Shown here: positions 1-8,847 of the stretch, in pieces | How positions within the stretch are numbered: the first letter of the stretch is position 1 | Layout of the letters: every line of letters begins with the position of its first letter | Assembly: GCA_017792345.1 (NCBI GenBank) | Contig: CP051228.1 | Location: 2,742,501 to 2,806,500 of the forward strand | Origin: Mesoflavibacter sp. | GTDB taxonomy: Bacteria > Pseudomonadota > Alphaproteobacteria > UBA8366 > Aestuariispiraceae | Direction of reading: 5' to 3' | Length of the DNA: 64,000 nt | Translations under genes and position numbers: made by a program | The notes under the pieces: generated by a model | Seen by the model: the letters and a program-made list of their open reading frames with translations, nothing else | What the model was told of the DNA's origin: nothing | The model's database searches: none

Positions 1-2041
1 GGGTGGCCTCGTCACTCATATCTTCCAACCAGAGATCGATTGCCCCAAAATTGCCGGCGGTGACGGACTCCCATTCCACCGTATCGTCTCCGACCCGGCG
101 CGACGGGGCGTCCGGGTTCCAGGCGCAGATATCTGTGGTGCGGGCAATCCTGGCACCGCGGACGGTCACCTTGCCTTCCCAGGACGCGCGGGCGCCACGC
201 CCCTTGACCATCGCGCCGCGCCACAACAGCCGAACGCGGCTCAACGGCCCGGCACACTCCTGGGTCGCCGGGTTGTGGACCGTGGCGATGGTGTCCATCC
301 CATTCAGTACGTCGACGCGCAGGATCGGCATGCGCGCTTGGGATGTAAAGGAAAGCCGTGCGCCTGTGCCGGTGACACGGGCGATATCCCCCATGCCAAG
401 GACATCGGTACGGGTCACCGGTCCCTCGCCGACATGCGGATCGACGGCAAAGCGCTCCGCCGCCGCATCGGGTTCCACTGTGAGGTCGATATGTATGCGC
501 GCGCCGGTCGTGGCGTAATGCCGCCGGTTCTTCAGGCATGCAAACAAGTCATCGCGGGTCAGGCGGTCCATAAGGAAACAGGTCAGGCCGCCATAGGCCC
601 CGAACTGAGACGTACCCGGATAGCTGGCGCCGGGCCGTCCCTTGTGGCCGTCGGAATTGGCGACGACACCGACGCGGTAACCTTGTCCGAAACAGTCGGC
701 CATCAGCCACTCGAACGTGCCCCAGGCGGAATGGATTTCCATCGCCGTTTCGATACGCGGGTCATGGGCATAGGCCACGTCGGCAGGCCGCCCGCCGATA
801 TGGGCATAGGCGACACAGTCTTCGTTGCGAAGGGCGGCGAACAGCTCCCGCGCGGTGGGGGCATCGTTCATGATTTCCGCCCGATCGGCGATCAGCGCGT
901 GAGAAGACCGGCGGATCGGCCGGCCTTCGATGCGGAAATAGACATTACGATCGCCGCCTACGCCGGTATTCCCCGACCACTCATAGCCCGGCAGGGTCAG
1001 GAAGCGGTCGTCCTCATGGTATTCGGCGGTCAGCTCGTTGATATGCGTCCAGAACGCGCCATTCACCTGAAAATCGTTCGCCTGATGGCTGGTCGCATCC
1101 AGGAAGGCCATGTTCCGCGCGAAGTCGAAATATTCCCGGGCGGTGTTGAGGCCGACAGACTCGCCGGACTGGCCATGCATGTCGGCCCACCAGGACGCCT
1201 CCGTCCCGGCCCGGATCATCAGGGGATTTGTTCGCGCCAGCAGGGACCCGTCCGCGTCGTGAACGGCGATGTCCAGTGTACCGGCCGTGGCGGCGCTTAA
1301 ACCATCGATCACCACGGACCTTTGGCCGGGCGGGAAGGCGACCGTTTCCGGTAAACCGCTGACCGACGAGGACGCCGTCAGCCGGAGCGTCCGGTCGACC
1401 TGGTTCGATGGATTGCCGTAGCGGTCCTCGGCCTTGATACCCAGGCGGAAGGGTTCGCCTGGGCGGCGCAGGGTCGGCAAAATCGCCTTCCAGACCGCCG
1501 GCGGGCCGGGAACGATATCGATGGTCGGGCTTTCCGCGATTGGGATGTAGTGTCCCGTGGCACACACATCGGCGATGACCCGCCAGGTGAAGGCGCTTTC
1601 ACACATCGACTGCAAGATGTGGCCGGGCGAACCGCCGGACGTGTCTCCCACAACGATCACGATCGTATCGCCTTCGCGCAGGAAACCTTTATGCACGAAG
1701 ATTGTAAGCGCCCGGTACCACGGCCGCATATGCCCCGACGAGTCGAAGGACAGCTTAAGCGGCGTCCCGTTGGAAGCTGTCGCCGTCACATAGTTCGGCG
1801 CGGTCGGATCGTGTGTCTGCAAATCGCCGCCATCCGCCGTGAAGCGAAAGACGACCTTGATGGATCCGGTATCGTCCAGACCGTAGCGCCCACAGGTATA
1901 GGTCAGCCGGAAGGTTTGGTAACTGCGCGCCTGAAATGCCCCCTTCGGCTCCAGGTCCGCATGTCCGTACAGTACGGGATCTTCGGCCGGCAGCGCGTCG
2001 GTAAAGATCTCGCCAATCAACTCGGGCCGGGGTGCGGGCAT
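1..2041 (-). CDS. PHP-like DUF3604 metallohydrolase-family protein, 3' end cut off by the window
   Basis: The minus strand is open from the ATG at 2041 to the window edge without a stop, giving at least 680 residues. The first 280 or so residues form a beta-rich domain. A PHP-type metal motif, WADMHGQSG, lies at about 285-293, and SDGHKGRPG lies at about 463-471. These two are the hallmarks of DUF3604 proteins, which are predicted metal-dependent hydrolases; no reaction has been assigned here. There is no signal peptide, so it should be cytoplasmic. It lies 136 bp downstream of the gamma-glutamyltransferase gene and may be the last gene of the same operon or carry its own promoter. The C-terminus is missing. 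The family call is firm and the substrate is unknown. Confidence 0.8.
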   Translation of the reverse strand, partial: MPAPRPELIGEIFTDALPAEDPVLYGHADLEPKGAFQARSYQTFRLTYTCGRYGLDDTGSIKVVFRFTADGGDLQTHDPTAPNYVTATASNGTPLKLSFDSSGHMRPWYRALTIFVHKGFLREGDTIVIVVGDTSGGSPGHILQSMCESAFTWRVIADVCATGHYIPIAESPTIDIVPGPPAVWKAILPTLRRPGEPFRLGIKAEDRYGNPSNQVDRTLRLTASSSVSGLPETVAFPPGQRSVVIDGLSAATAGTLDIAVHDADGSLLARTNPLMIRAGTEASWWADMHGQSGESVGLNTAREYFDFARNMAFLDATSHQANDFQVNGAFWTHINELTAEYHEDDRFLTLPGYEWSGNTGVGGDRNVYFRIEGRPIRRSSHALIADRAEIMNDAPTARELFAALRNEDCVAYAHIGGRPADVAYAHDPRIETAMEIHSAWGTFEWLMADCFGQGYRVGVVANSDGHKGRPGASYPGTSQFGAYGGLTCFLMDRLTRDDLFACLKNRRHYATTGARIHIDLTVEPDAAAERFAVDPHVGEGPVTRTDVLGMGDIARVTGTGARLSFTSQARMPILRVDVLNGMDTIATVHNPATQECAGPLSRVRLLWRGAMVKGRGARASWEGKVTVRGARIARTTDICAWNPDAPSRRVGDDTVEWESVTAGNFGAIDLWLEDMSDEAT

Positions 2042-2177
2042 GGGACGTTCTCTGCTTTCTCTGGCGACTATCCCAAGTAGGGATCGTGGAGAACTGATGG
2101 CGCGCGGCTGCAAGGCCGCAGATCAAACCATAAGAGGCCCGCATCCAGTTTCAACAGCATTCACTCGGCTGGTGAAG

Positions 2178-3803
2178 TCAGTTTTCTGCAAGGCCGAGGG
2201 CCATACCGTCATGCCCCGGGTCCGCTCCGCCGGTCCACAGGCCGTCCGGTTCCCGCTTCAGGCCATGAACCGCCGCAAAACCATAGCTCAGATGACTGCG
2301 GATAATTTCATATCCGCGTTCCTCGAGCGGGCGGGTCACATAGCCCGGAATCCGGTTGCTGATATCGATCGCGTTGCTGGTTGCGGAGAAGCGAGGCGCC
2401 GCGATGGCCTCGACGATGGGCATGTCGAATTCCAGCACGTTCAGCGTTGCCTGCAGCACGCCCATCGCGATCTGTGTGCCGCCCGGTGCGCCGATGATCA
2501 GACGGGGATCGCCGTCCTTGAACGCGATCGTCGGGCAGACCGAACTGAACCGGGACTTGCCGGGGGCAATTGATCCTGCCCGCCCGGGACGCGGATCGAA
2601 GACGCCCATGCAGCCATTGTACATGAAGCCCAGGCCTTCCGTGATCACGCCGGACGGCATGCCGAGCGAATGGGTCATGCTGACAATGCCGCCCTCCGGA
2701 TCGACAACGGCGATATGCGTCGTGTCCTTGGATTCGTCGAACGCCTTCACGAGGCGTTCCACCGACGCGACCTCACCCGTGCGGATGGCCTCGGCCTGGT
2801 CCCGCGCATAGTCCGGATCGGTCAGCCGGGCCACCGGTACGTCGTAGAATGCGGGATCACCGACAAAGGAATCCTTGTCACGGGTCGCGCGCTTCATCGC
2901 TTCGGCAACAATGCGCAGATATTCGGACGAGTTGTGGCCGAGCGACCTGAGATCAAAATGCGCAAGCATCTGCAGCATCTCGATCAACATGATGCCGCCC
3001 CCCGGCGGCTGATTGCTGGCGATGTCAAAATCGCGGAACCGCCCCCATAGCGGCTCCGTCCTTGTGGTCCGATAGGTCTCCAGGTCTTCACGGGAAAGCA
3101 GACCGCCATTCGCTTTCATATCGGCCGCGATCCGGTCCGCGATTTCACCGCGATAGAAAACATCCGCGCCTTCCGCCGCGATGGTGCGCAGCGTCTGGGC
3201 CATGTCGGGATTGTGCAGCCGGTCCCCTGGCCGCTTGAGGCTGCCATCGGTATTGAAATAGATGCGCCGTCCCGATTCCGTGAAAGCCAGCCGATCCGAC
3301 GTCAGAACCCGCCCCATGCCGTCATTCTGGGTCCAGAAGAAATACATGTGCGGCCGAATAACGACGCCGCGTTCGGCATGGTCGATGGCGGGTTGGACAA
3401 CGTCGGCCCAGTCCATGACGCCATGCTCTGTCTGCGCCTCGTAATAGGCCTTCAGACTGCCGGGAACGGTGATGGACTGATAGCCGACATCGTTGACCCG
3501 TCCCTTCAGAATGAAGCCGAACCCGTCGCGCGTCTCACCTTCGATCAGGTGTTCCCACATGTCCGGACGCGCGGCCGAGGGGGTCTTCCCATGGAAGTCG
3601 ATAAGACCGTGAAACCCTTTCTTCGGCAGGAAGATCTGCATGCTGCCGAAGCCTGCGATGCCGCACATCTGCGGATCGACGACGCCCTGGACCAGCGCGA
3701 CGGCGATTGCCGCGTCGACGGCATTTCCGCCGCGTCGCAGGATCTCGATTCCGGTTTCGCTGGCCTCGGGTTGCGGGGTGCTGACGAAGGACTTGGCTTT
3801 CAT
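2178..3803 (-). CDS. ggt: Gamma-glutamyltransferase family protein, probably cytoplasmic
   Basis: This 541-residue protein is an Ntn-hydrolase of the gamma-glutamyltransferase family. These enzymes self-cleave before a threonine and then remove or transfer gamma-glutamyl groups. The processing site KDTTHIAVVD puts the nucleophile at T361. N-terminal GGNAVDAAIA and the C-terminal region around IIGAPGGTQIAMGVLQA are typical. Periplasmic GGTs carry a signal peptide. This one starts MKAKSFVSTPQ, so it should act in the cytosol, as do some short GGT-like enzymes. It is 27 bp downstream of the FAD oxidoreductase and belongs to the hyuA-hyuB operon. The context suggests removal of a gamma-glutamyl group from an imported or internally made amine. 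A cephalosporin-acylase-like activity is a family alternative. Confidence 0.9.
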   Translation of the reverse strand: MKAKSFVSTPQPEASETGIEILRRGGNAVDAAIAVALVQGVVDPQMCGIAGFGSMQIFLPKKGFHGLIDFHGKTPSAARPDMWEHLIEGETRDGFGFILKGRVNDVGYQSITVPGSLKAYYEAQTEHGVMDWADVVQPAIDHAERGVVIRPHMYFFWTQNDGMGRVLTSDRLAFTESGRRIYFNTDGSLKRPGDRLHNPDMAQTLRTIAAEGADVFYRGEIADRIAADMKANGGLLSREDLETYRTTRTEPLWGRFRDFDIASNQPPGGGIMLIEMLQMLAHFDLRSLGHNSSEYLRIVAEAMKRATRDKDSFVGDPAFYDVPVARLTDPDYARDQAEAIRTGEVASVERLVKAFDESKDTTHIAVVDPEGGIVSMTHSLGMPSGVITEGLGFMYNGCMGVFDPRPGRAGSIAPGKSRFSSVCPTIAFKDGDPRLIIGAPGGTQIAMGVLQATLNVLEFDMPIVEAIAAPRFSATSNAIDISNRIPGYVTRPLEERGYEIIRSHLSYGFAAVHGLKREPDGLWTGGADPGHDGMALGLAEN

Positions 3804-3830
3804 CTGAACTGAACTCCGAATGGGACCGTG

Positions 3831-5099
3831 TTAGCGGCCGGCAAAGCCGAGGGCATCGCGCAGGCGGTAATACGAAATGGCGGTGGCGAGTGCCGGGCGC
3901 CGCAGACTGTGAAAAGGGATGGTCGGTGCGTCAACCACCGGGAATCCCGCTTCCCGCCCAATGGTATGATCGGCGGCGGCTTTGCCCAGCGCCGTGGCCA
4001 TGGCGACGCCCCGACCGTTGAACCCGACAATGGCCAGGCAGGCCGGACGCGGCGCGGCAAGTCGCGGCAATTCGTCGATCGTGATCCCGATGCGGCCAGC
4101 CCAGATATGTGACCAGGTCTGTCCCTCGACGGCGGGGAAGAGCCGCGTTATGGCGCGGATCAGGTCTCCGCGAATGCGATTGTCGATCTTGCCGCTCAGC
4201 GGTCCGCGGCCGGTGATTGCCAGACGACCGGCGGCATCCATCCGGATCGCATTCGCCAGCTTTCGCGTATCCGACATGGCGGAGACACCCGGAAGGATCG
4301 ATCGGGCGATATTGGCGGTCAGGGGTTCCGATGCGATCTGCATCGCCTGCACGGTCATAAAGGTCGTCGACCAGCCGGGAATAAGGTTCTCGTGATAAGC
4401 GCCGGTCGCGAGGATCACCTTGTCCGCACGGACCGTGCCCCCGTCGGTATCCAGGCGCCAGCGTCCGCCTTCGCGTGTCATTGCGCGAACGGGGCTGTGC
4501 TGATGCAGTTTCGCCCCGGCCGCTTTTGCGGCGCGCGCGAGACCCCGGCAATAGGACAGGGGCTGAAGCCGCCCGGCACGGCGGTCGATCATCCCGCCGA
4601 TATAGTTCGACGTTCCCAACAGGGTTTCAGTCTGGTTGCGATCCAGCAATTCGACCGGCGCCCCCCGCCGTTCCCACTGGGCTGCCTGTTTCTCGATGGT
4701 CGGCAAAGCAACGGGGCTGTGGGCGGCACGGACCCAGCCGCGGCGATCCGGTTCGCAATCGATGGCGTGCTTTTCGATCAGGTCGAAAACGAGATCGGCG
4801 GTACCCGCCGCCGTCTGTGCGACGACGGCACCCGCGTCGCCGTAGCGCGTCTCCAGGTCGTCCGGACCGTATTTCAGACCCGGAATGACCTGACCGTTAT
4901 TGCGCCCGGAGGCGCCGGCACCGAATGCCTGCGCCTCCAGCAACAGACAATCGGTGCCTGATTCCGCTAAATGCAGCGCGGCGGAAAGGCCGGCATAACC
5001 GCCCCCGATCACCGCGACGGACGTCTGGCATTCGCCCTTATAGACCTCCGTCTCGACAGCCGGTTCGGCGGCCGTGTCCGACCAGACTATGCGCTCCAT
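3831..5099 (-). CDS. FAD-dependent amine/amino acid oxidoreductase (DAO family, PuuB-like)
   Basis: The protein has 422 residues. An ADP-binding Rossmann motif VIGGGYAGLSAALHLAE lies near residues 30-46. It is followed by GAGASGRNNGQVIPG, a stretch typical of the OrdL/PuuB branch of the D-amino-acid-oxidase fold. PuuB oxidises gamma-glutamylputrescine to the aldehyde in Escherichia coli. Here the gene lies 5 bp after hyuB and 27 bp before a gamma-glutamyltransferase, which fits oxidation of a gamma-glutamylated amine, although the substrate is inferred. The C-terminal GFNGRGVAMATALGKAAAD segment closes the FAD site. A sarcosine or glycine oxidase-like role cannot be excluded. Confidence 0.85.
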   Translation of the reverse strand: MERIVWSDTAAEPAVETEVYKGECQTSVAVIGGGYAGLSAALHLAESGTDCLLLEAQAFGAGASGRNNGQVIPGLKYGPDDLETRYGDAGAVVAQTAAGTADLVFDLIEKHAIDCEPDRRGWVRAAHSPVALPTIEKQAAQWERRGAPVELLDRNQTETLLGTSNYIGGMIDRRAGRLQPLSYCRGLARAAKAAGAKLHQHSPVRAMTREGGRWRLDTDGGTVRADKVILATGAYHENLIPGWSTTFMTVQAMQIASEPLTANIARSILPGVSAMSDTRKLANAIRMDAAGRLAITGRGPLSGKIDNRIRGDLIRAITRLFPAVEGQTWSHIWAGRIGITIDELPRLAAPRPACLAIVGFNGRGVAMATALGKAAADHTIGREAGFPVVDAPTIPFHSLRRPALATAISYYRLRDALGFAGR

Positions 5100-5104
5100 T
5101 CCGC

Positions 5105-6778
5105 CTACTCGGCCGCTTCGGGAAGGGCATAGATCCGGGCCGCTTCGCCCGGCGACAGAAGGCCTTCGGCAATATCGTTCTCGATGTCGCTGCGCGCACG
5201 TTCCCTCGGGTCGCCATAGCCCCCGCCACCGCCGCAGAAGACCTCGACAATGTCGCCCTTCTTGAGATTCACAAGGTTCTTGGAGCCGACGATCACTTCC
5301 TCACCGCCCCGCAGAACGCGGCAGTATCCCTTCGTGCCGTCACTGCCGCCGAACAGGCCGGAGGGGGCATATTTGTGATGGTCGGAATAGATCGCGAAGG
5401 TCGCGCCGTCCTTCAGGATTTCATAGCTGCGCAGGAAGCCGGCCCCGCCGCGATGGCGGCCGTGACCGAAGGAATCCATGACCATGCTATAGGCCTTGAC
5501 CCGGAAGAAGCTATATCCCGTATCCAGGGATTCCACCGGCGTGTTGGCACAATTGGACAGCTGGTTGTCAATTGCATCGCACCCGTCCTGATCGACGCTG
5601 CCGCCGAATCCGCCGCCATAGGGTTCGATATGAACGGCAAAACCGTTATCGTCCTTGTGGGCCAGGCAGGCAATCGTGGTGCAGTCGAAGCCCATGGCCG
5701 TCACCTTTTCCGGTGCCGCCTTGGACAGGGCCTTCATGATCGCGTCATAGGCGCGATAGGCGGGGATCATGCGGGCGCGCACCGGGGCGGGCGGTTTCGG
5801 GTTCAGGATCGAACCATAGGGTGCCCGGAAGGTGATCGGCCGGCGAAGGCCGGAATTGAACGGCACATCGGAACCCGTCAACGCAACCTTCACCGCCGAC
5901 AGCGCGACCGATTGGGTTGAGGCGAAGGGGCAGTTGATGTTGCAGTTGACCTGCGGGTCGGTGCCTTCGAAATCAACGTCGATGCTGTCGCCCTTGACCG
6001 TGACCTTGGCCCGGATCCAGACCGGGTCGTCCCCATCGAATGCCGCATCGTCGATGCAGTCCTCTCCGGTATAGACGCCGTCCGGCAGATCTTCGATCGC
6101 AGCGCGGACGCGGCGTTCGGTGTAGTTGAGCATCTCGTCCATGGTTTCCAGAACTGCGTCGACGCCATGCTTCGTGCACAATTCCTTCAGACGGCCGCCG
6201 CCCATGAAATTGGCCGCGAACTGGGCATTGAAATCGCCGATCGTCTGGGTCGGAACGCGGATGTTCGAGGCGATAAGCCGTTCGAAGTTACCGCCGTTCC
6301 AGTCGCGATCCATATTGTATTTCGACGGCGGGATCAGGATCCCTTCCTGATAGACGTCGGATGCGTTCGGGTTGAGGCCGGCACTGCCGCCACCGAGGTC
6401 AAGATGGTGCGCAACGCTGGCCCCGAAACCGATCAATTTGCCTTCGAAGAACACCGGGTTGAAGATGAAGACGTCCTGCAGGTGCTGACCACCGTGATAC
6501 GGGTGGTTGTTGATCAGGAAATCCCCTTCCTGCAGCGTCTCGGGCGGGAAGAGTTCCAGACAGGGCTGCACGATGGCGTCAATCGTGCCGAGCTGCATCG
6601 GGATCAGTTCCGCCTGGGCGATGGTTCGACCTTTTGCATCCAGCAGAGCGGCGGAGCCGTCCCGTGCCTCGCGCAGAATCGTCGAATAGGCGGAGCGGAT
6701 CAGTTTTACACCCATCTCGCGGGCGGCCGCCTGGACGCCCTGGCTGATGACGGCGTAGTCGAGCGCGCTGATCTTCAT
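5105..6778 (-). CDS. hyuB: Hydantoinase B/oxoprolinase family subunit
   Basis: This 557-residue protein matches the HyuB / N-methylhydantoinase B family. The landmarks are the N-terminal REARDGSAALLDAKGR stretch, NNHPYHGGQHLQDVFI at about residues 90-105, HHLDLGGGSAG, and the glycine-rich C-terminal GGGGGYGDPRER. HyuB pairs with HyuA in ATP-dependent opening of cyclic amides such as 5-oxoproline or hydantoins. The start overlaps the end of the upstream context closely: there are 3 bp between the hyuA stop and this ATG, with an AGAGGA ribosome site 9 bp away inside hyuA. Translational coupling and a HyuAB complex are therefore likely. The exact ring substrate is unknown. Confidence 0.92.
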   Translation of the reverse strand: MKISALDYAVISQGVQAAAREMGVKLIRSAYSTILREARDGSAALLDAKGRTIAQAELIPMQLGTIDAIVQPCLELFPPETLQEGDFLINNHPYHGGQHLQDVFIFNPVFFEGKLIGFGASVAHHLDLGGGSAGLNPNASDVYQEGILIPPSKYNMDRDWNGGNFERLIASNIRVPTQTIGDFNAQFAANFMGGGRLKELCTKHGVDAVLETMDEMLNYTERRVRAAIEDLPDGVYTGEDCIDDAAFDGDDPVWIRAKVTVKGDSIDVDFEGTDPQVNCNINCPFASTQSVALSAVKVALTGSDVPFNSGLRRPITFRAPYGSILNPKPPAPVRARMIPAYRAYDAIMKALSKAAPEKVTAMGFDCTTIACLAHKDDNGFAVHIEPYGGGFGGSVDQDGCDAIDNQLSNCANTPVESLDTGYSFFRVKAYSMVMDSFGHGRHRGGAGFLRSYEILKDGATFAIYSDHHKYAPSGLFGGSDGTKGYCRVLRGGEEVIVGSKNLVNLKKGDIVEVFCGGGGGYGDPRERARSDIENDIAEGLLSPGEAARIYALPEAAE

Positions 6779-6781
6779 GAC

Positions 6782-8794
6782 TTAGATCCTCTTCATAATC
6801 AGATTGTTCGCATGATCGAGCTCGGCGCGCCAACCGACCGGGATGAACGTGGTCGCGGTACTGCCCTCGATGATGGTCGGGATGTCGATGGTGCCGGCAT
6901 TCTTCACCGCCTCGCTGGCGATATGCTGGCAGGTGATCCAGTCGCCGCCTTCGAAAACGGGATGATCCGCCGGCGTGCGTGCGACGTCGCCGGTCGAATG
7001 CATGACGGGAACTTCCTCGACGGGATATGTCGCCCCGACGCGGAAGGACACGATTTCCACCGGCCGGTTCGATCCGATGCCGTGATAGAACATCCGGTAG
7101 TGAGCCTGCTCGAAACCGTCACGGAAATCGTCGACGGTCAGCGCGTTCAGGCGGTCGCCCGGCAGTTCGACTCCCAGTTCGAAGGCCTGGCCCACGAAGC
7201 GCATCTCGGCCGTATAGGTGAATTCAAGCCGGTCGCCGGAAAGTCCCATCTTCTGGAATTCCTCGACCAGTTCGGCTTTCAATTCTTCCAGGATCGCGGC
7301 GCCGTCCTTTGGCCCGGCATCCATCGGCATCTGTTGCGTCCGGCTGGCATATTTGACGAAATCGGAGGCGAGCAGACCGAAGGCCGAGATCACTCCGGCA
7401 TTCGGCGGAATGCAGATCGTGGACACACCCAGCTCGTCGGCGATGGATGCCGCATGCAGCGGCCCTCCGCCTCCGAACGGCACCAGGACGTAATCGCGCG
7501 GATCGCGGCCGCGCTCCGTCGATACCAGCTGAATCGCTCGCACGATGTTCGAGTTGACCAGTTTGACGACGCTTTCCGCAGCTTCCTCGATCGATATGCC
7601 GAAATGTTCGGCGATGCCGGTGAAGGCGTTTCTCGCCGCCTCGACATCGATCTTCATCCGTCCGCCGAGGAAGGCCTCCGGGCGGACCGCGCCGCGCACG
7701 ACCTGGGCATCGGTGACGGTCGGCAGTTCGCCGCCATGGCCATAGCAGGCGGGGCCGGGATCGGCGCCGGCGCTCTGCGGTCCGACCCGCAACATGCCGC
7801 CGTCATCGATCCAGGCGATGGAGCCGCCACCGCCGCCGACGGTCACGATATCCAGAACCGGCGTCATGACCGGCAGGCCGCCGATTTCCGTTTCCATGGT
7901 CAGGGCCGGTTGGCCGTCATTGACCAGACAGACATCCGTCGAGGTGCCGCCCATATCGAAGGTGATCAGGTTCTTGAAATTCGACTTCTCGACTTGACGC
8001 GCCGCGCCGACGACGCCGGCGGCAGGACCAGAGAACAAGGCAGTAATGGCGCTGCGCCGCATGGCAACCGCCGGAAGCCGGCCGCCATTGGACTGCATCA
8101 CCGTCAGATGCCCCTTGAAGTCGGCTTCTGCGAGGCTCTTTTCGAACCGGCCCAGATAGCGGTCGATGACCGGCTGCACATAGGCTGACAGGCTGGTGGT
8201 CGACGCCCGCTCGTATTCACGGAAGATGCGGACGATCTCACTGGAACGGGTGACCAGGAGGTCGGGCAGGGCCGCCTCGATCATTTCCACCAGCCGGTTC
8301 TCGTGGACCGGGTTGGCGTATCCGTTCAATAGGCAGACCGCAACGGCGCCGTAATTACCTTCCTTGAGTTTCGGGATCAAGACCTCGCGGACGGCCTTCT
8401 CGTCTAGCGGTGTCGCGATGCTGCCATCGGCCAGCACCCGTTCGGACGCTTCGAAGCAGTCACGGCGGGCCATCACGGGCTCCGGCTTGCGATACTTGAT
8501 GTCATAGATGCTGCGGCGGTCGTGACGCTGCAGGAATAGGATGTCCCGGAAGCCTTCGGTCGTCACGAACGCGACCTTGGCGCCTTTGCGCTCTAGCACG
8601 GCGTTGGTCGCGACAGTGGAACCGTGGGCCAGATCGGTGACGGATTCCAGAGAAAGCCCCGCGGCCTTGATTCCGTTCAGGGCGCCGATATCCGGGCTGT
8701 GCGGCGTGCTGGGGACCTTTGTGATGGTGATCCCGCCATTTCCAACGGCCACTAGGTCCGTAAAGGTTCCACCGACTTCAACACCTACGCGCAT
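6782..8794 (-). CDS. hyuA: Hydantoinase A/oxoprolinase family subunit
   Basis: The product is 670 residues with an N-terminal acetate/sugar-kinase-type ATP site, VGVEVGGTFTDLV, immediately after the start, a HGSTVATNAVLERKGA segment, and a central GGTSTDVCLV phosphate-binding motif. It belongs to the HyuA/oxoprolinase A family, which uses ATP to open cyclic amides together with HyuB. I place the start at the ATG at 8794 because AAAGGA lies 8 bp upstream. An in-frame ATG at 8815 would add seven residues without a good ribosome site. The gene follows dctM by 53 bp, which links uptake with ring opening. Hydantoin, N-methylhydantoin, 5-oxoproline or acetone-carboxylase-like substrates all remain possible. 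Confidence 0.92.
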   Translation of the reverse strand: MRVGVEVGGTFTDLVAVGNGGITITKVPSTPHSPDIGALNGIKAAGLSLESVTDLAHGSTVATNAVLERKGAKVAFVTTEGFRDILFLQRHDRRSIYDIKYRKPEPVMARRDCFEASERVLADGSIATPLDEKAVREVLIPKLKEGNYGAVAVCLLNGYANPVHENRLVEMIEAALPDLLVTRSSEIVRIFREYERASTTSLSAYVQPVIDRYLGRFEKSLAEADFKGHLTVMQSNGGRLPAVAMRRSAITALFSGPAAGVVGAARQVEKSNFKNLITFDMGGTSTDVCLVNDGQPALTMETEIGGLPVMTPVLDIVTVGGGGGSIAWIDDGGMLRVGPQSAGADPGPACYGHGGELPTVTDAQVVRGAVRPEAFLGGRMKIDVEAARNAFTGIAEHFGISIEEAAESVVKLVNSNIVRAIQLVSTERGRDPRDYVLVPFGGGGPLHAASIADELGVSTICIPPNAGVISAFGLLASDFVKYASRTQQMPMDAGPKDGAAILEELKAELVEEFQKMGLSGDRLEFTYTAEMRFVGQAFELGVELPGDRLNALTVDDFRDGFEQAHYRMFYHGIGSNRPVEIVSFRVGATYPVEEVPVMHSTGDVARTPADHPVFEGGDWITCQHIASEAVKNAGTIDIPTIIEGSTATTFIPVGWRAELDHANNLIMKRI

Positions 8795-8847
8795 TGACAA
8801 CATCCTTTCATACATTCGTGCACTTCGTTCCCAAGAGACATCGCCGT

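Noticed and set aside
6167-8188. Open plus-strand frame of 673 codons opposite hyuA and hyuB
   Set aside because: It is a mirror of conserved genes in GC-rich DNA. The translation is rich in R, G, D and A, with no family motif, and there is no ribosome site.
8795-8815. Earlier ATG for hyuA at 8815
   Set aside because: No ribosome site stands before it. The ATG at 8794 has AAAGGA at the right distance and gives the usual N-terminus.
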